Origin: Sipunculus nudus
Lineage: Eukaryota; Annelida; Sipuncula; Golfingiida; Sipunculidae
Length of the DNA stretch: 64,000 bases
Direction of reading: 5' to 3'
NCBI GenBank assembly: GCA_026874595.1
Contig: CM049306.1
Location: forward strand, 65,106,019-65,170,018
In this document: positions 36,890 through 48,718 of the stretch, piece after piece
Numbering within the stretch: position 1 is the first letter of the stretch
How the letters are laid out: each line of letters starts with the position of its first letter
The notes under the pieces: generated by a model
The model's input: the letters and a program-made list of their open reading frames with translations, nothing else
What the model was told of the DNA's origin: nothing
The model's database searches: none
Made by a program: the position numbers and the translations under genes

Positions 36890-37980
36890 CCTGTAGAGCA
36901 CCGACAAACAAACAGACAGACAGACAAACAAACTAGACGACCATAGGTCGAACGCTTGCCGGAAATCGGAAGTGAAACTTAGACGGACAGACAGAACATA
37001 TTGTCGGTTTTCTATTAATGGAATGACTCTCAGGGACATTGCTGAGAATATCTGGGCCGTAGAATGACATATGAGACAAAAGAACAGGCAAGCAGACAAA
37101 GCTGACAACAAAAGACGAACAGACAGACATACTGACTTTGTGAGACAAGATTGACACCAGATGACATAACCTAGTTATTTAGAAGATTCAAAGGAAGAAA
37201 ATGAGTTAAAGTTTATGTAATTTAGATTTATAGTTTTGGAGGTATGGCGAATTAATGATATACTTGGGAGGCTCGACTGTAGCGCCCTCTAGCAGACATA
37301 TTCCAAAGACGACAAATGGGTTTCGTATTATTAGTGTATGACATGAGATGTCCCAGTTTCAAAAGGATTCCGTCAAAGCTGTGGCCTGTAGAATGCTAGA
37401 TGTAAGGTGTAAGAACCAGCAAGCAGGCGACATTGAGGATAACGGACAAACAGATGGACACACTGACAAAGTGCAAAAGATTGAAACCAGATGCCTTAAT
37501 CAGGTTATTAAGAAGACTCAAAGGTAGAAAATAAGCTATAGTTTATGTAACTGAGGCTTTGGGTGTAGAGATATGGCCAATACAATGGTATGTATGTGAG
37601 GGTCGTGTGCAGCGCCCACCAGTGGCCACATCAGGAAAATGAAAAATTCATTTCTAGATATTAGTGTAAGATATAAGATGTAATAGTTTCAAAAGGATTC
37701 CGTCAAAACTGTGGCATATAGAATGCTATATGTGATATGCAAGAGCCAACAAGCAGGCGAATTTTAGGACAACTGACAAACAGACGAAAACACTGACAAA
37801 GTAACTCAAGATTGAGTCCAGATAACTTCTCCAGGTTATGGAGAAGACTCAAAGGAAGGAAAAAGCTACAGTTTATGTAACTGAGGTTTATAGTTTTGGA
37901 GATATTGCCAAAGCATGATATGTTGGGAGAGGTCCGAGTTCAGCACCCCCTAGCGGCCATATCCGGAAAATGAATTTTTC
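36890..37980. repeat. Segment duplicated from 17560-18640
   Basis: Both copies start at the CGACCATAGGTCG terminus and continue through 'gacagacagaacatattgtcgg' and three ~330-bp units in the same order. The right copy is diverged mainly by substitutions and ends abruptly near 37975. Confidence 0.8.
36933..36964 (-). other. Family E 3' terminus, minus strand
   Basis: CTAGA, CGACC ata GGTCG and GCTTGCCGGAA, next to CAGACAGACAAACAAA. Confidence 0.75.
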
Positions 37981-38029
37981 ATCATCCCTGTAAGTTTCAA
38001 AGTTATTGTGGCAAAATTGTGGCCAGCAG

Positions 38030-40800
38030 AGTGATGACAAACAAACAAACAGACAAACAGACAAGACCTCGGCGCCGTCTAGCGGTCATATTGAAGCAAA
38101 CAAAACAATGCTCTAAATAATAATGGAAGACATATTTTATATCAGTTTCAAAAGAATGTATGTAAAACTGTGGCTTGTTGGTTGATACATGTAAGATAGA
38201 AGCACCAGGGAGCAAGCGAAAATGAGATCAGCGAAAAAAGACATACACTGACAAAGTGATAACGGATATGACCAGATGACTTGATCAATTTATGTCAAAG
38301 ACTAAGACGAAGAAGATTAGCTATAATGGGTGTAATTAAGACTAATATTTTTAGAGATATGGCCGAAATATGACGTAAGTGTGGGTAGACTGCAGCTCTC
38401 CCAAGCGGCCACAGCCAGAAAAATAAAAAAAAGTGTCTAGATATTAGTGCAGAAGGAAAACTGTACGTGTCTCGAAAGTATTCATGCAAAATTGGGGAAT
38501 TGGGGCTTGTAGACAGCTAACGTAAGATGCACACACCGAAAAGCTGGTAAAAATTAGCTCAGTGGAAAAAGAGATAGACATACTGCCAACGCATGACACA
38601 AGATGGAGACCAGATATGAACCAACCAGATTATAATGAAGATTCATGGCAAGATAATAAGCTATAACTGATGTAATAAAGATCAATAGTTTTGAAGATAT
38701 CACCAACAGTATGAAACGTCATATTAAGAAGATTGTAGCGCCCCCTAACGGCATTGGTAAGAAATTGAAAAAAATGGATTTATAGATTTGATTACAAGAG
38801 GTAAGATGTACCAGTATCAAAGGATTCATGCTAAACTGTGGTTTGTGAATTCATATATGTAAGATGCAAGCACTGGCCAGCTAGTAAAACTGGGCACATC
38901 GGACAAAGACACGGACATACACACAAAGTGACACATATGAGACAAACGCTGTCAAACAAAAGTTGTGTATGAAACCAAGAGAAAAAAGTTAGTGAAGATG
39001 CGACTAAAATTGACAAAGTCATGGCCGAAAACATGATAAGTCAGATTGAATCCACTGCAGCGCCACCTAGTGACTACAGCCACAGCATGAAAATTGAGTT
39101 TCTAGATATGAGTACAATACAATGGATGTTTCAGTTTGAAAAGGATTCGTGGAAAACTGTGGCTTGCAGATTACAATTTGAATGATTGAAGCACTGGCAA
39201 ACAAGCAAAACCGAGGACAGCGGACAAAGGCACGGACATACTGATTCGTGAAGATCTCTGGCTTGCAGATAACAATATGTAAGATGCAAATACCGTCAAA
39301 CAAGCAAAAATGAGGACAGCGGACAAAGACACGGACATATTGACCAAGTTACATATCTGAGAGAAAAATGGTCCAAACAAAAGGTGTGGGGAGGACCAAG
39401 AGGAAGAAAATGAACCTAAGATTGTGACGATACGACCAAAACTGACAAAGTAATGAAGAAAATGAAATTTCAAGGTATTTCGATGACCTTGACCTTTGAC
39501 CTCTATTGACCAATAGCAATAGGGTTCTTGCATTTTTGATTGTCCACCAAATGTATAAGTTTGAAAGCGATTGAAGCAATATTGTGTCCTGTAGAGACTG
39601 GACAGACAAAAGAACAAACATACAGACAAGTTTATACATCAAATATTTTTGGAATTATCGCCAAGAGAAAAAGGATGAGCCTAAGTTTGTGAAGATACGA
39701 CTAAACTTGACAGAGTTCTGTCTGAAAACATGATACGTCAGCTTGGGTTGACTGCAGCGCCTCCTAGCGGGCACAGCCAGAAAATAAAAAACCCATTTCT
39801 CGATATTAGTGCAAGACATAATACGTACCAGTTTCAAATAGATTTGTGCAAAACTATGGCTTGTGCATTGCTATAGGTAACATGTTACACAAACGAGCGG
39901 GCGTGATTGTGGACAACTGGCAAACAGAGAGACATACTGAGACAATGACACGAGATTGTGACCAGATGATATCACTATTTGATGAGAAGACTCAGGGCAA
40001 GAAAATAAGCTCTAATTTATGTACATACTACTTATATTTTTGGAGATATGGTCAAAAGACGATATGCTAGGGTGGGTTGACTGCTGCGCCCCCTAGCGGC
40101 CATATTCACAAAATGAAAAACAAATTTCTAGATATTAGTACAAGACAGAAGATGTACCAGTTTCAAAAGGATTCGTGCAAAAATGTGGCCTGTACATTGC
40201 TATATGTAAGATACAAGCACCGGCAAGCAAGCGAAACTGAAGACACCGGACAAACAGACGGCCATACTGACAAAGTGACAAATGATTCAGGCCAGATGAC
40301 CCATCGATAACATCCAGAAGACTCAAGGCAAGAATATAAGCTATAATATATGTAATTACGACTAACATTTTTGGAGATATGGCCGAAAGACGACATGTTC
40401 GAGCGGGGTTGACTGCAGCGCCCCCTAGCGGCCACAGCCAGAAAATGAAATACCTGTTTCTAGATATTAGTCTCAGAAATAAGATGTACTAGTTTCAAAA
40501 AGATTCGTTAAAAACTATGGCTTGTACTTTGCTATATGTAACATGTTACACCAACCAGCGGGCGTGGTTGTGGACAGCAGACAAACAGACAGACACACTG
40601 ACAAAGTGACACAAGATTGAGACCAGATGACCCAACCAGAATATAGGGAAGACTCAGGACAAGAAAATAAGCTATAATTTATGTAAGTAAGATCAATTGT
40701 TTTGGAGATATGGTCAAAACAAGATATGTCACTGTGTATTCGCTGCAGCGCCCCCTGGCGGTCAAATTCAAAAAATGGAAAAATAATTTCGAGATATTGC
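38030..40800. repeat. Diverged ~330-bp repeat block
   Basis: Degenerate units with 'gatatggcc', 'gcgcc(c/a)cctag' and 'gacaaagtgaca'. The GCGCC motif lies at about 38070, 38730, 39058, 39755, 40085, 40418 and 40746, with spacings of 328-333 bp in the last four. It is older than the blocks to its left. Confidence 0.75.
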
Positions 40801-41366
40801 TGTTGGATATAAAATATATCAGTTTCATAACAAATACTTCAAATTTGTGGCATCTAGGGTATCATTAATGATATCACGAAATATCTCGTATGGCGAGATT
40901 TCATGCTAGAATTGGCGAGACTTGGATCGTCGAGAACTCTTGACGGGCTACATTATGCAAAAAACCAGACCTCTCTAGCTATAAAACTGACAAAGTTACA
41001 AAAATTAGGCCTTTTATTTTCGAAAACCATGAGTTTTCCCCAAAAATGTGTAACCATAGAAACAGCAGATTTCAGCAACATATATATATCAGAAGAAAGG
41101 CCTTGGAATGCCGATTAAAATGAGCCATGTTTGAAGTGGCTATGACAAATAGTAATGGAGATATGAAGAAAAGAGCACTTTAGGAACTTTTGATGACCTT
41201 GACCTTGACCTTTGACCTATATTGCCCAAAAACAATAGGCTTCTTGCATTTTTGATTTTACACAAACTGTGAAAGTTTGAAAGCGATGGGATCAAAATTG
41301 GGACCTGTAGAGACTGGACAGACAAACAAACAAACAGACAAACAGACATCCGCGACTGACCAACCA

Positions 41367-41447
41367 GCTTGCGAAAATCGAAGATTTCCGGCAAGAAACA
41401 AACGGAACTGATCAACATACTTGTCGAAATCTCTGATTCCGGCAAGC
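41367..41447 (-). repeat. Two family E 5' hairpins
   Basis: GCTTGCGA...TTCCGGCAAG at 41367-41395 and CTTGTCG...CCGGCAAGC ending at 41447. The second is the start of the 1274-bp tandem unit. Confidence 0.7.
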
Positions 41448-44400
41448 AATAAACTATAACGCGACAGAAATGGCAAACCGGCCCGCAAAGAGTGCCTGTG
41501 GCCACTTATTTTATACGGCGAACGCTATAATTTTTGCAGTCACGTGAAAGCGTGTCTGTCTTTCATACTAAAACGCGTGCATGCATGCGTGATGGCATAT
41601 GTATTTGTGCATGCGGGTTTTAATTTTTACAAAGTTGCTAAAATTGGCGGGGACCATGTATGATTAAACAAAAGAGGTCATGGGCAGAAAGGCCATGAAA
41701 GGCCAATTCATATGGTGTACAGTTTATGTACCTAAAATGTGTAGTTGTGGAGATATGGTTAAACAATGATAGTAGGTACGGGGTTGCAGTGCAGCGCCCC
41801 CTAGCGGTAATTTTCCAAAAACTGAACAATTGCTCTCGAGATATTAGTGTATGACGTAACATGTATCAGTTTCAAAAGGATGCCTGCATATCTGTGGCCT
41901 ATAGGGCATGTCACCGTGAAATCGCGAAATCTCATTCGACGAGAAACGGTGCGAGATTTTGCAAGATTTTTGGTTGGATCACCGAGAACTCACAAGGGCT
42001 ACAAGATGCAAAAATTTCGACCTCTCTAGCATAAAAACTGACAGAGTTAGAAGCTGAAAACTGCATATTTTCAAAATTCAAAGGTTTTACCCCAAAAATA
42101 GAGAAATCTGGCAATAGCGCACTTTGGCACCTATGCGCAAAAATAAGCCCATGGACCCTAGTTTAAGGTGCTGTGATGGAAATGGCCCAATGTTTAATAG
42201 TTCTGGAGGTATAGCACCAAAACAAATTTTCATGTTTTTTCATCTGCAACGCCCCCTGGCGGCCATTTCCAAAATCTGAAAAACCCGTTTCGAGATATTC
42301 TTATGTTACATAAAATATCTCAGAATCAGTAAAATTGCTGCAAATTTGAAAAATATCACGAAATTCCATGATTTCTCCCCAAAATTGCGTAACCATGGTA
42401 ACAGCGAAATGAGGCAATTTGGCAGTGTTGGAAGTGGCCATGCAGTGGCAAATAAAACGGGCTACAGATTAGGTGCCTACGGCTATTTTTGACGCAGGTA
42501 TAAAGAAAAAACCGTTTTTGAGCTTTTTGGTGACCCTGACCTTGACCCTTGACCGATCATGACCAAAAACAACAGGCTCCGAGAAGAACCGATTATACAC
42601 TCTATCTATAAGTTTCAGGACGATTGGTGCAAAATTGTGGCCTGTAGAGCGGGGACATACAGACAAACAAACAAACGGAACTGATCAACATACTTGTCGA
42701 AATCTCTGATTCCAGCAAGCAATAAACTATAACGCGACAGAAATGGCAAACCGGCCCGCAAAGAGTGCCTGTGCTCACTTATTTTATACGGCGAACGCTA
42801 TAATTTTTGCAGTCACGGGAAAGCGTGTCTGTCTTTCATACTAAAACGCGTGCATGCATGCGTGATGGCATATGTATTTGTGCATGCGGGTTTTAATTTT
42901 TACAAAGTTGCTAAAATTTGTGGGGACCGTGTATGATTAAACAAAAGAGGTCATGGGCAGAAAGGCCATGAAACGCCAATTCATATGGTGTACAGTTTAT
43001 GTACCAAAAATGTGTAGTTTTGGAGATATGGTTAAACAATGATAGTAGGTACGGGGTTGCAGTGCAGCGCCCCCTAGCGGTAATTTTCCAAAAACTGAAC
43101 AATTGCTCTCGAGATATTAGTGTATGACGTAACATGTATCAGTTTCAAAAGGATGCCTGCATATCTGTGGCCTATAGGGCATGTCACCGTGAAATCGCGA
43201 AATCTCATTCGACGAGAAACGGTGCGAGATTTTGCAAGATTTTTGGTTGGATCACCGAGAACTCACCAAGGGCTACAAGATGCAAAAATTTCGACCTCTC
43301 TAGCATAAAAACTGACAGAGTTAGAAGCTGAAAACTGCATATTTTCAAAATTCAAAGGTTTTACCCCAAAAATAGAGAAATCTGGCAATAGCGCACTTTG
43401 GCACCTATGCGCAAAAATAAGCCCATGGACCCTAGTTTAAGGTGCTGTGATGGAAATGGCCCAATGTTTAATAGTTCTGGAGGTATAGCACCAAAACAAA
43501 TTTTCATGTTTTTTCATCTGCAACGCCCCCTGGCGGCCATTTCCAAAATCTGAAAAACCCGTTTCGAGATATTCTTATGTTACATAAAATATCTCAGAAT
43601 CAGTAAAATTGCTGCAAATTTGAAAAATATCACGAAATTCCATGATTTCTCCCCAAAATTGCGTAACCATGGTAACAGCGAAATGAGGCAATTTGGCAGT
43701 GTTGGAAGTGGCCATGCAGTGGCAAATAAAACGGGCTACAGATTAGGTGCCTACGGCTATTTTTGACGAAGGTATAAAGAAAAAACCGTTTTTGAGCTTT
43801 TTGGTGACCCTGACCTTGACCCTTGACCGATCATGACCAAAAACAATAGGCTCCGAGAAGAACCGATTATACACTCTATCTATAAGTTTCAGGACGATTG
43901 GTGCAAAATTGTGGCCTGTAGAGCGGGGACATACAGACAAACAAACAAACGGAACTGATCAACATACTTGTCGAAATCTCTGATTCCGGCAAGCAATAAA
44001 CTATAACGCGACAGAAATGGCAAACCGGCCCGCAAAGAGTGCCTGTGCTCACTTATTTTATACGGCGAACGCTATAATTTTTGCAGTCACGGGAAAGCGT
44101 GTCTGTCTTTCATACTAAAACGCGTGCATGCATGCGTGATGGCATATGTATTTGTGCATGCGGGTTTTAATTTTTACAAAATTGCTAAAATTTGTGGGGA
44201 CCGTGTATGATTAAACAAAAGAGGTCATGGGCAGAAAGGCCATGAAATGCCAATTCATATGGTGTACAGTTTATGTACCAAAAATGTGTAGTTTTGGAGA
44301 TATGGTTAAACAATGATAGTAGGTACGGGGTTGCAGTGCAGCGCCCCCTAGCGGTAATTTTCCAAAAACTGAACAATTGCTCTCGAGATATTAGTGTATG

Positions 44401-45221
44401 ACGTAACATGTATCAGTTTCAAAAGGATGCCTGCATATCTGTGGCCTATAGGGCATGTCACCGTGAAATCGCGAAATCTCATTCGACGAGAAACGGTGCG
44501 AGATTTTGCAAGATTTTTGGTTGGATCACCGAGAACTCACCAAGGGCTACAAGATGCAAAAATTTCGACCTCTCTAGCATAAAAACTGACAGAGTTAGAA
44601 GCTGAAAACTGCATATTTTCAAAATTCAAAGGTTTTACCCCAAAAATAGAGAAATCTGGCAATAGCGCACTTTGGCACCTATGCGCAAAAATAAGCCCAT
44701 GGACCCTAGTTTAAGGTGCTGTGATGGAAATGGCCCAATGTTTAATAGTTCTGGAGGTATAGCACCAAAACAAATTTTCATGTTTTTTCATCTGCAACGC
44801 CCCCTGGCGGCCATTTCCAAAATCTGAAAAACCCGTTTCGAGATATTCTTATGTTACATAAAATATCTCAGAATCAGTAAAATTGCTGCAAATTTGAAAA
44901 ATATCACGAAATTCCATGATTTCTCCCCAAAATTGCGTAACCATGGTAACAGCGAAATGAGGCAATTTGGCAGTGTTGGAAGTGGCCATGCAGTGGCAAA
45001 TAAAACGGGCTACAGATTAGGTGCCTACGGCTATTTTTGACGAAGGTATGAAGAAAAAACCGTTTTTGAGCTTTTTGGTGACCCTGACCTTGACCCTTGA
45101 CCGATCATGACCAAAAACAATAGGCTCCGAGAAGAACCGATTATACACTCTATCTATAAGTTTCAGGACGATTGGTGCAAAATTGTTGCCTGTAGAGCGG
45201 GGACATACAGACAAACAAACA
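41401..45221. repeat. 1274-bp tandem triplication
   Basis: The phrase 'aacggaactgatcaa' begins units at 41401, 42674 and 43948 and a fourth partial unit at 45222, spacings 1273, 1274 and 1274 bp. Units 2 and 3 appear almost identical; unit 1 differs by a few bases (for example gtggccacttatt versus gtgctcacttatt). Each unit has a 5' hairpin, two GCGCCCCCTAG/ACGCCCCCTGG motifs, one GTAACCATGGTAAC and a TGACCCTGACCTTGACC tract. The repeated short ORFs follow the unit and are not supported as genes. Confidence 0.95.
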
Positions 45222-45238
45222 AACGGAACTGATCAATA

Positions 45239-45410
45239 TACTTGTCGAAATCACTGATTCCGGCAAGCAACAAACAAACAAACAGACAAACAGACATCCG
45301 CGACTGACCAACCTGCTTGCAGAAATCGAAGATTTCCGGCAAGCAACAAACAGACAGACATCCGCGACTGACCAACCAGCTTGCGAAAATCGAAGATTTC
45401 CGGCAAGCAA
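45239..45410 (-). repeat. Three family E 5' hairpins
   Basis: CTTGTCG...CCGGCAAG near 45241-45269, then GCTTGCAG...CCGGCAAGC and GCTTGCGA...CCGGCAAGC near 45314-45345 and 45379-45409. They are separated by 'acagacatccgcgactgacc' and ACAAAC tracts. Confidence 0.7.
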
Positions 45411-45442
45411 CTAGACAACCTGAGGTTGAACGCTTGCCGGAA
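45411..45442 (-). other. Family E 3' terminus, minus strand
   Basis: CTAGA, CAACC tga GGTTG and GCTTGCCGGAA, directly abutting a 5' hairpin without intervening microsatellite. The hairpin stem changed on both arms (CAACC/GGTTG), so base pairing is kept. Confidence 0.75.
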
Positions 45443-45752
45443 GGCAAAATGTGGAAATGAAGAGGTTAAAGGGACATAGTATTTGAGGTGGAAATCATCC
45501 CATGTTCTTATGGAATACGAGAGGTTGCGGCAATATTTGCTGAGAATGATGACAAAAGAGAGATAGAGTTTATGTGATAGATTTAATATGACTGTGATCC
45601 TTTTGACAAATATATGAGGGAAACACCTTTGTTTTTCTAGGTGATTTCATAACCTTGACCTTTGATTTATTTAATTAATACACCTAGTGCTTCAAGAAAT
45701 CATTCTGATCTACAAAATGTTGAAGTTACAAAATGATTGCTGGTAAACTATG

Positions 45753-45955
45753 GCCTGTAGAATGCTATATGTAATTAAGACGCAAGAACTAGCAAGAGGG
45801 CAAACTTGAGGACAACTGACACACAGATATACTGACAAAGAGATATAAAGTGCCTGTAGAATGCTATATGTAATTAAGACACAAGAACTAGCAAGAGGGC
45901 AAACTTGAGGACAACTGACACACAAATATACTGACAAAGAGATATAAAGTGCAGG
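45753..45955. repeat. ~100-bp tandem duplication
   Basis: The stretch starting 'cctgtagaatgctatatg' at about 45753 is repeated at about 45853 with one or two substitutions. It is a local duplication in the last recognisable array module. Confidence 0.85.
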
Positions 45956-46220
45956 AAAGTTGACTAGACCAGGCTATGGAGAATTCCCAGGTAAAGAAAT
46001 TGAGCAAAAATTTGTGAAGATAGGATTAAGATTGCCGAAGTTATGACAAAAATATTTTCTTTTATGTTTTTAGTCCTTGACCTATATTTACAAAAACAAT
46101 AGGCTCCTCAAATGTATGAATTTTTAAAGCAATTCCTGCAAATTTGCGATCTTTAGAGTGGAGACAGGCTGACAGACAACCATCTAAACAGAGAGACAAA
46201 CAGAGATACGGAACTGACAT

Positions 46221-46222
<2 letters not shown>

Positions 46223-46260
<38 letters not shown>
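46223..46260. repeat. (AT)n microsatellite
   Basis: About 38 bp of AT dinucleotide at the right margin of the family E array. Confidence 0.9.
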
Positions 46261-46263
<3 letters not shown>

Positions 46264-46329
46264 TACACATACATATACAAAAACTCAACACACGCACAAA
46301 TATACACACATACAGACACAGGGCTGTGA

Positions 46330-48668
46330 CGCAGGGCGTCCAAATTACGTGGCCTCATGCCAATAGCAGCCAACCCAATTTTGGAGCGAACATTCTCATC
46401 ACAAATACAAACAAAACTGTGTGTATATATGTTCATGTTTATTGCTCATAAAGGTACTACTGACACTGTTCCTATTTTGAATCCCCTTCCAAAAATACAC
46501 ACAGCCTCACGTTATAGAAAGAATCCTAATTTTACTGAGATCAGAATTGAGACCGCGCCAACTCGTTTCAGGAGCCCCGCCCAAATCCACCAAAAAATTA
46601 AGGTCAACTGACCTCAAGGTTTTAAGTATCAGCTAATAAGTGTCAACAAAAGCTCCTTGTTCTGACTAATTAAGACAGTTTTATTAGGTATAAACCAGTA
46701 AATTCACCTGCAGCGGCATGTAAAGTTGTGGTTATGTTCCATAAACGTATGCAAATTCAGCACGGAGAAGACTCATGGATGTTTATGAATACCATGGCAA
46801 ACACTGTCACCTCAAAACGGCAAACCCTTCGTCACAAATCAATCCGCAACTCGAAAAAATAATTTCAAGCATGCTCAAGCCGTAGTTTGTTTATTGAAGA
46901 AGGAATCTCTCGACGCAGACACAACAACACATTACATTCGATCTGGTTACTAAAAAAATACCAGTGTTTCCATCACTATCTGCGCTATCGCGGCTTCATG
47001 GTCTATGTAAATTGGAGAGAAATAGGGTGTTTACGTTTTTCGATGGTCTATTCTTAAACGATTTAGATTTTAATCTTGAGTAATTGTAGATTTTACCAGA
47101 AACCTGGTGTTTCTATGTTAGATTACTGCCAAAGACCCGTCATTGTCTCTATAATTTTGTTGCATGTGCGGGTTAAAAATCGTTATTGTTCTGCGGGTAG
47201 GCCCCATTTGAAACGTGCAGGTGCAAGTATTGAAGCGTGCAGGTGCGGAGATCCTCGCGCGCAAAGCCAACAGTGCAGGTGTCCGGCTCACTTGGAAGGA
47301 GGCAGTTGGTAAAACAAGGATTCAGAGGAAGTCTAACGTAATGATCGGCAGACCCCGAAAGAACAGCTTATAGATATATTGTATGGATTGTTGTTTAATA
47401 ACAATTTTACAAGTGTTAGAAGCTTAATGTTTCTGCTGTTGCTGCTGTTTTATGGTGCGATGATTATTACTGTGGGGCCCTAGTCATGAGTCACAGTCCG
47501 GGTTTTACTAAGTAGCGGTAACATGACGTTTGGGCGTTTGGGCTTGAATGAGATCCAGAATATCAGCATTCTTTATTTTTTCAATGTGTTTAATTCAGAT
47601 TTAGGTGTTTTAAATTAGATTAAAAAAAATCCTGCTAATAACAGATATTTTTGTTTGACTGGCCTGTAATGTGCGACTTTTAATAACATGTGGAATCTTA
47701 TAACTTTAACCTACCAAGGATTTTCCCGAGCTAGGGCCACCTCAGGACTGGCAAACCAGAAGCTTCCTTTCGCTCCGCAAGATGCCAGAAACAAGTAAGT
47801 ATTCCGAAAATTTTCCGAAAATGTGAAGTTGAAGGACAAGGTTTGTTATTTTGCAAATGCATTTTATGGGGAAAAGTAAATACGAAGTAATTGTACGTGT
47901 GAAGATTTATGGCGAAAGACCAGGTAGGTTGTCTATTTTTTAGAATATGGCTAATAAGGAAAGAGAAGATTAATATGGCGGTCTAAAAGCCCTTCGCTAG
48001 GAAAATATGGACAAGTAGACGGGAAAAGACAACCGTGCGAAGCCAAAGCAGAGTAAGTATGCTATTTAAAATTGATACACAGAAGGTGGGTTATGAGGAG
48101 ATAATCTTAGACTGAAAGCATACATTGGGAGAGCAGTGGTTTTCTGAGTGTTTTATTTGATAATTCAAAGACATAAATAACAGGTTAAACTCGGTGTATG
48201 TTTTAACAGGGATTTATACTTTTTAAATATTAGTCGGAGAGGGAACTATTTGAGGCTACTCCACTGACAGTGCACTAAGTGTGAAGAAGAGAAGAAAAAT
48301 TATTTCCCCAAAAGTTTGTGTTATGAAATCGGGTGTTACAAAAGACTTGGGGATGTATCAGGATTATGCTTATTTTGGGAATAAAAGGAAGATTCGCAGT
48401 GACATCTGCAAATAAATAATGTTGTTATTTATTTTTACCATATGTTATATGAAAAGGGTAAAATTGGTTGAGGGTTTAGTTAAACGGCCTGATTGCTTAA
48501 CAGTTTGGGGCAGCCATGTTCGCAACTTTGATGTCACAAGCTGGTGAAGGATACCAGGAAGTCGAAGAGCAATTATGGAATAATCTTGTTAATATAAATG
48601 TGAAATGTTTATTTATGATATAGCATGAATAGAAAAAAAATATCGAGAAGTGTTTTTTTATTTTGCGT

Positions 48669-48718
<50 letters not shown>

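Larger units (their letters stand above)
28191..46200 (-). repeat. Family E repeat array, right part
   Basis: Continues the modules of 14690-23300, with further minus-strand 3' termini and 5' hairpins, three ~330-bp blocks and a 1274-bp triplication. From about 38000 the copies become more diverged. No host gene is supported; short ORFs coincide with microsatellites or are repeated with the modules. Confidence 0.7.

Noticed and set aside
41638-44605. Three times repeated 74-, 62- and 65-residue ORFs that look like a conserved gene family
   Set aside because: They repeat only because the 1274-bp DNA unit is repeated; all frames are equally conserved and substitutions are too few to show selection on protein.
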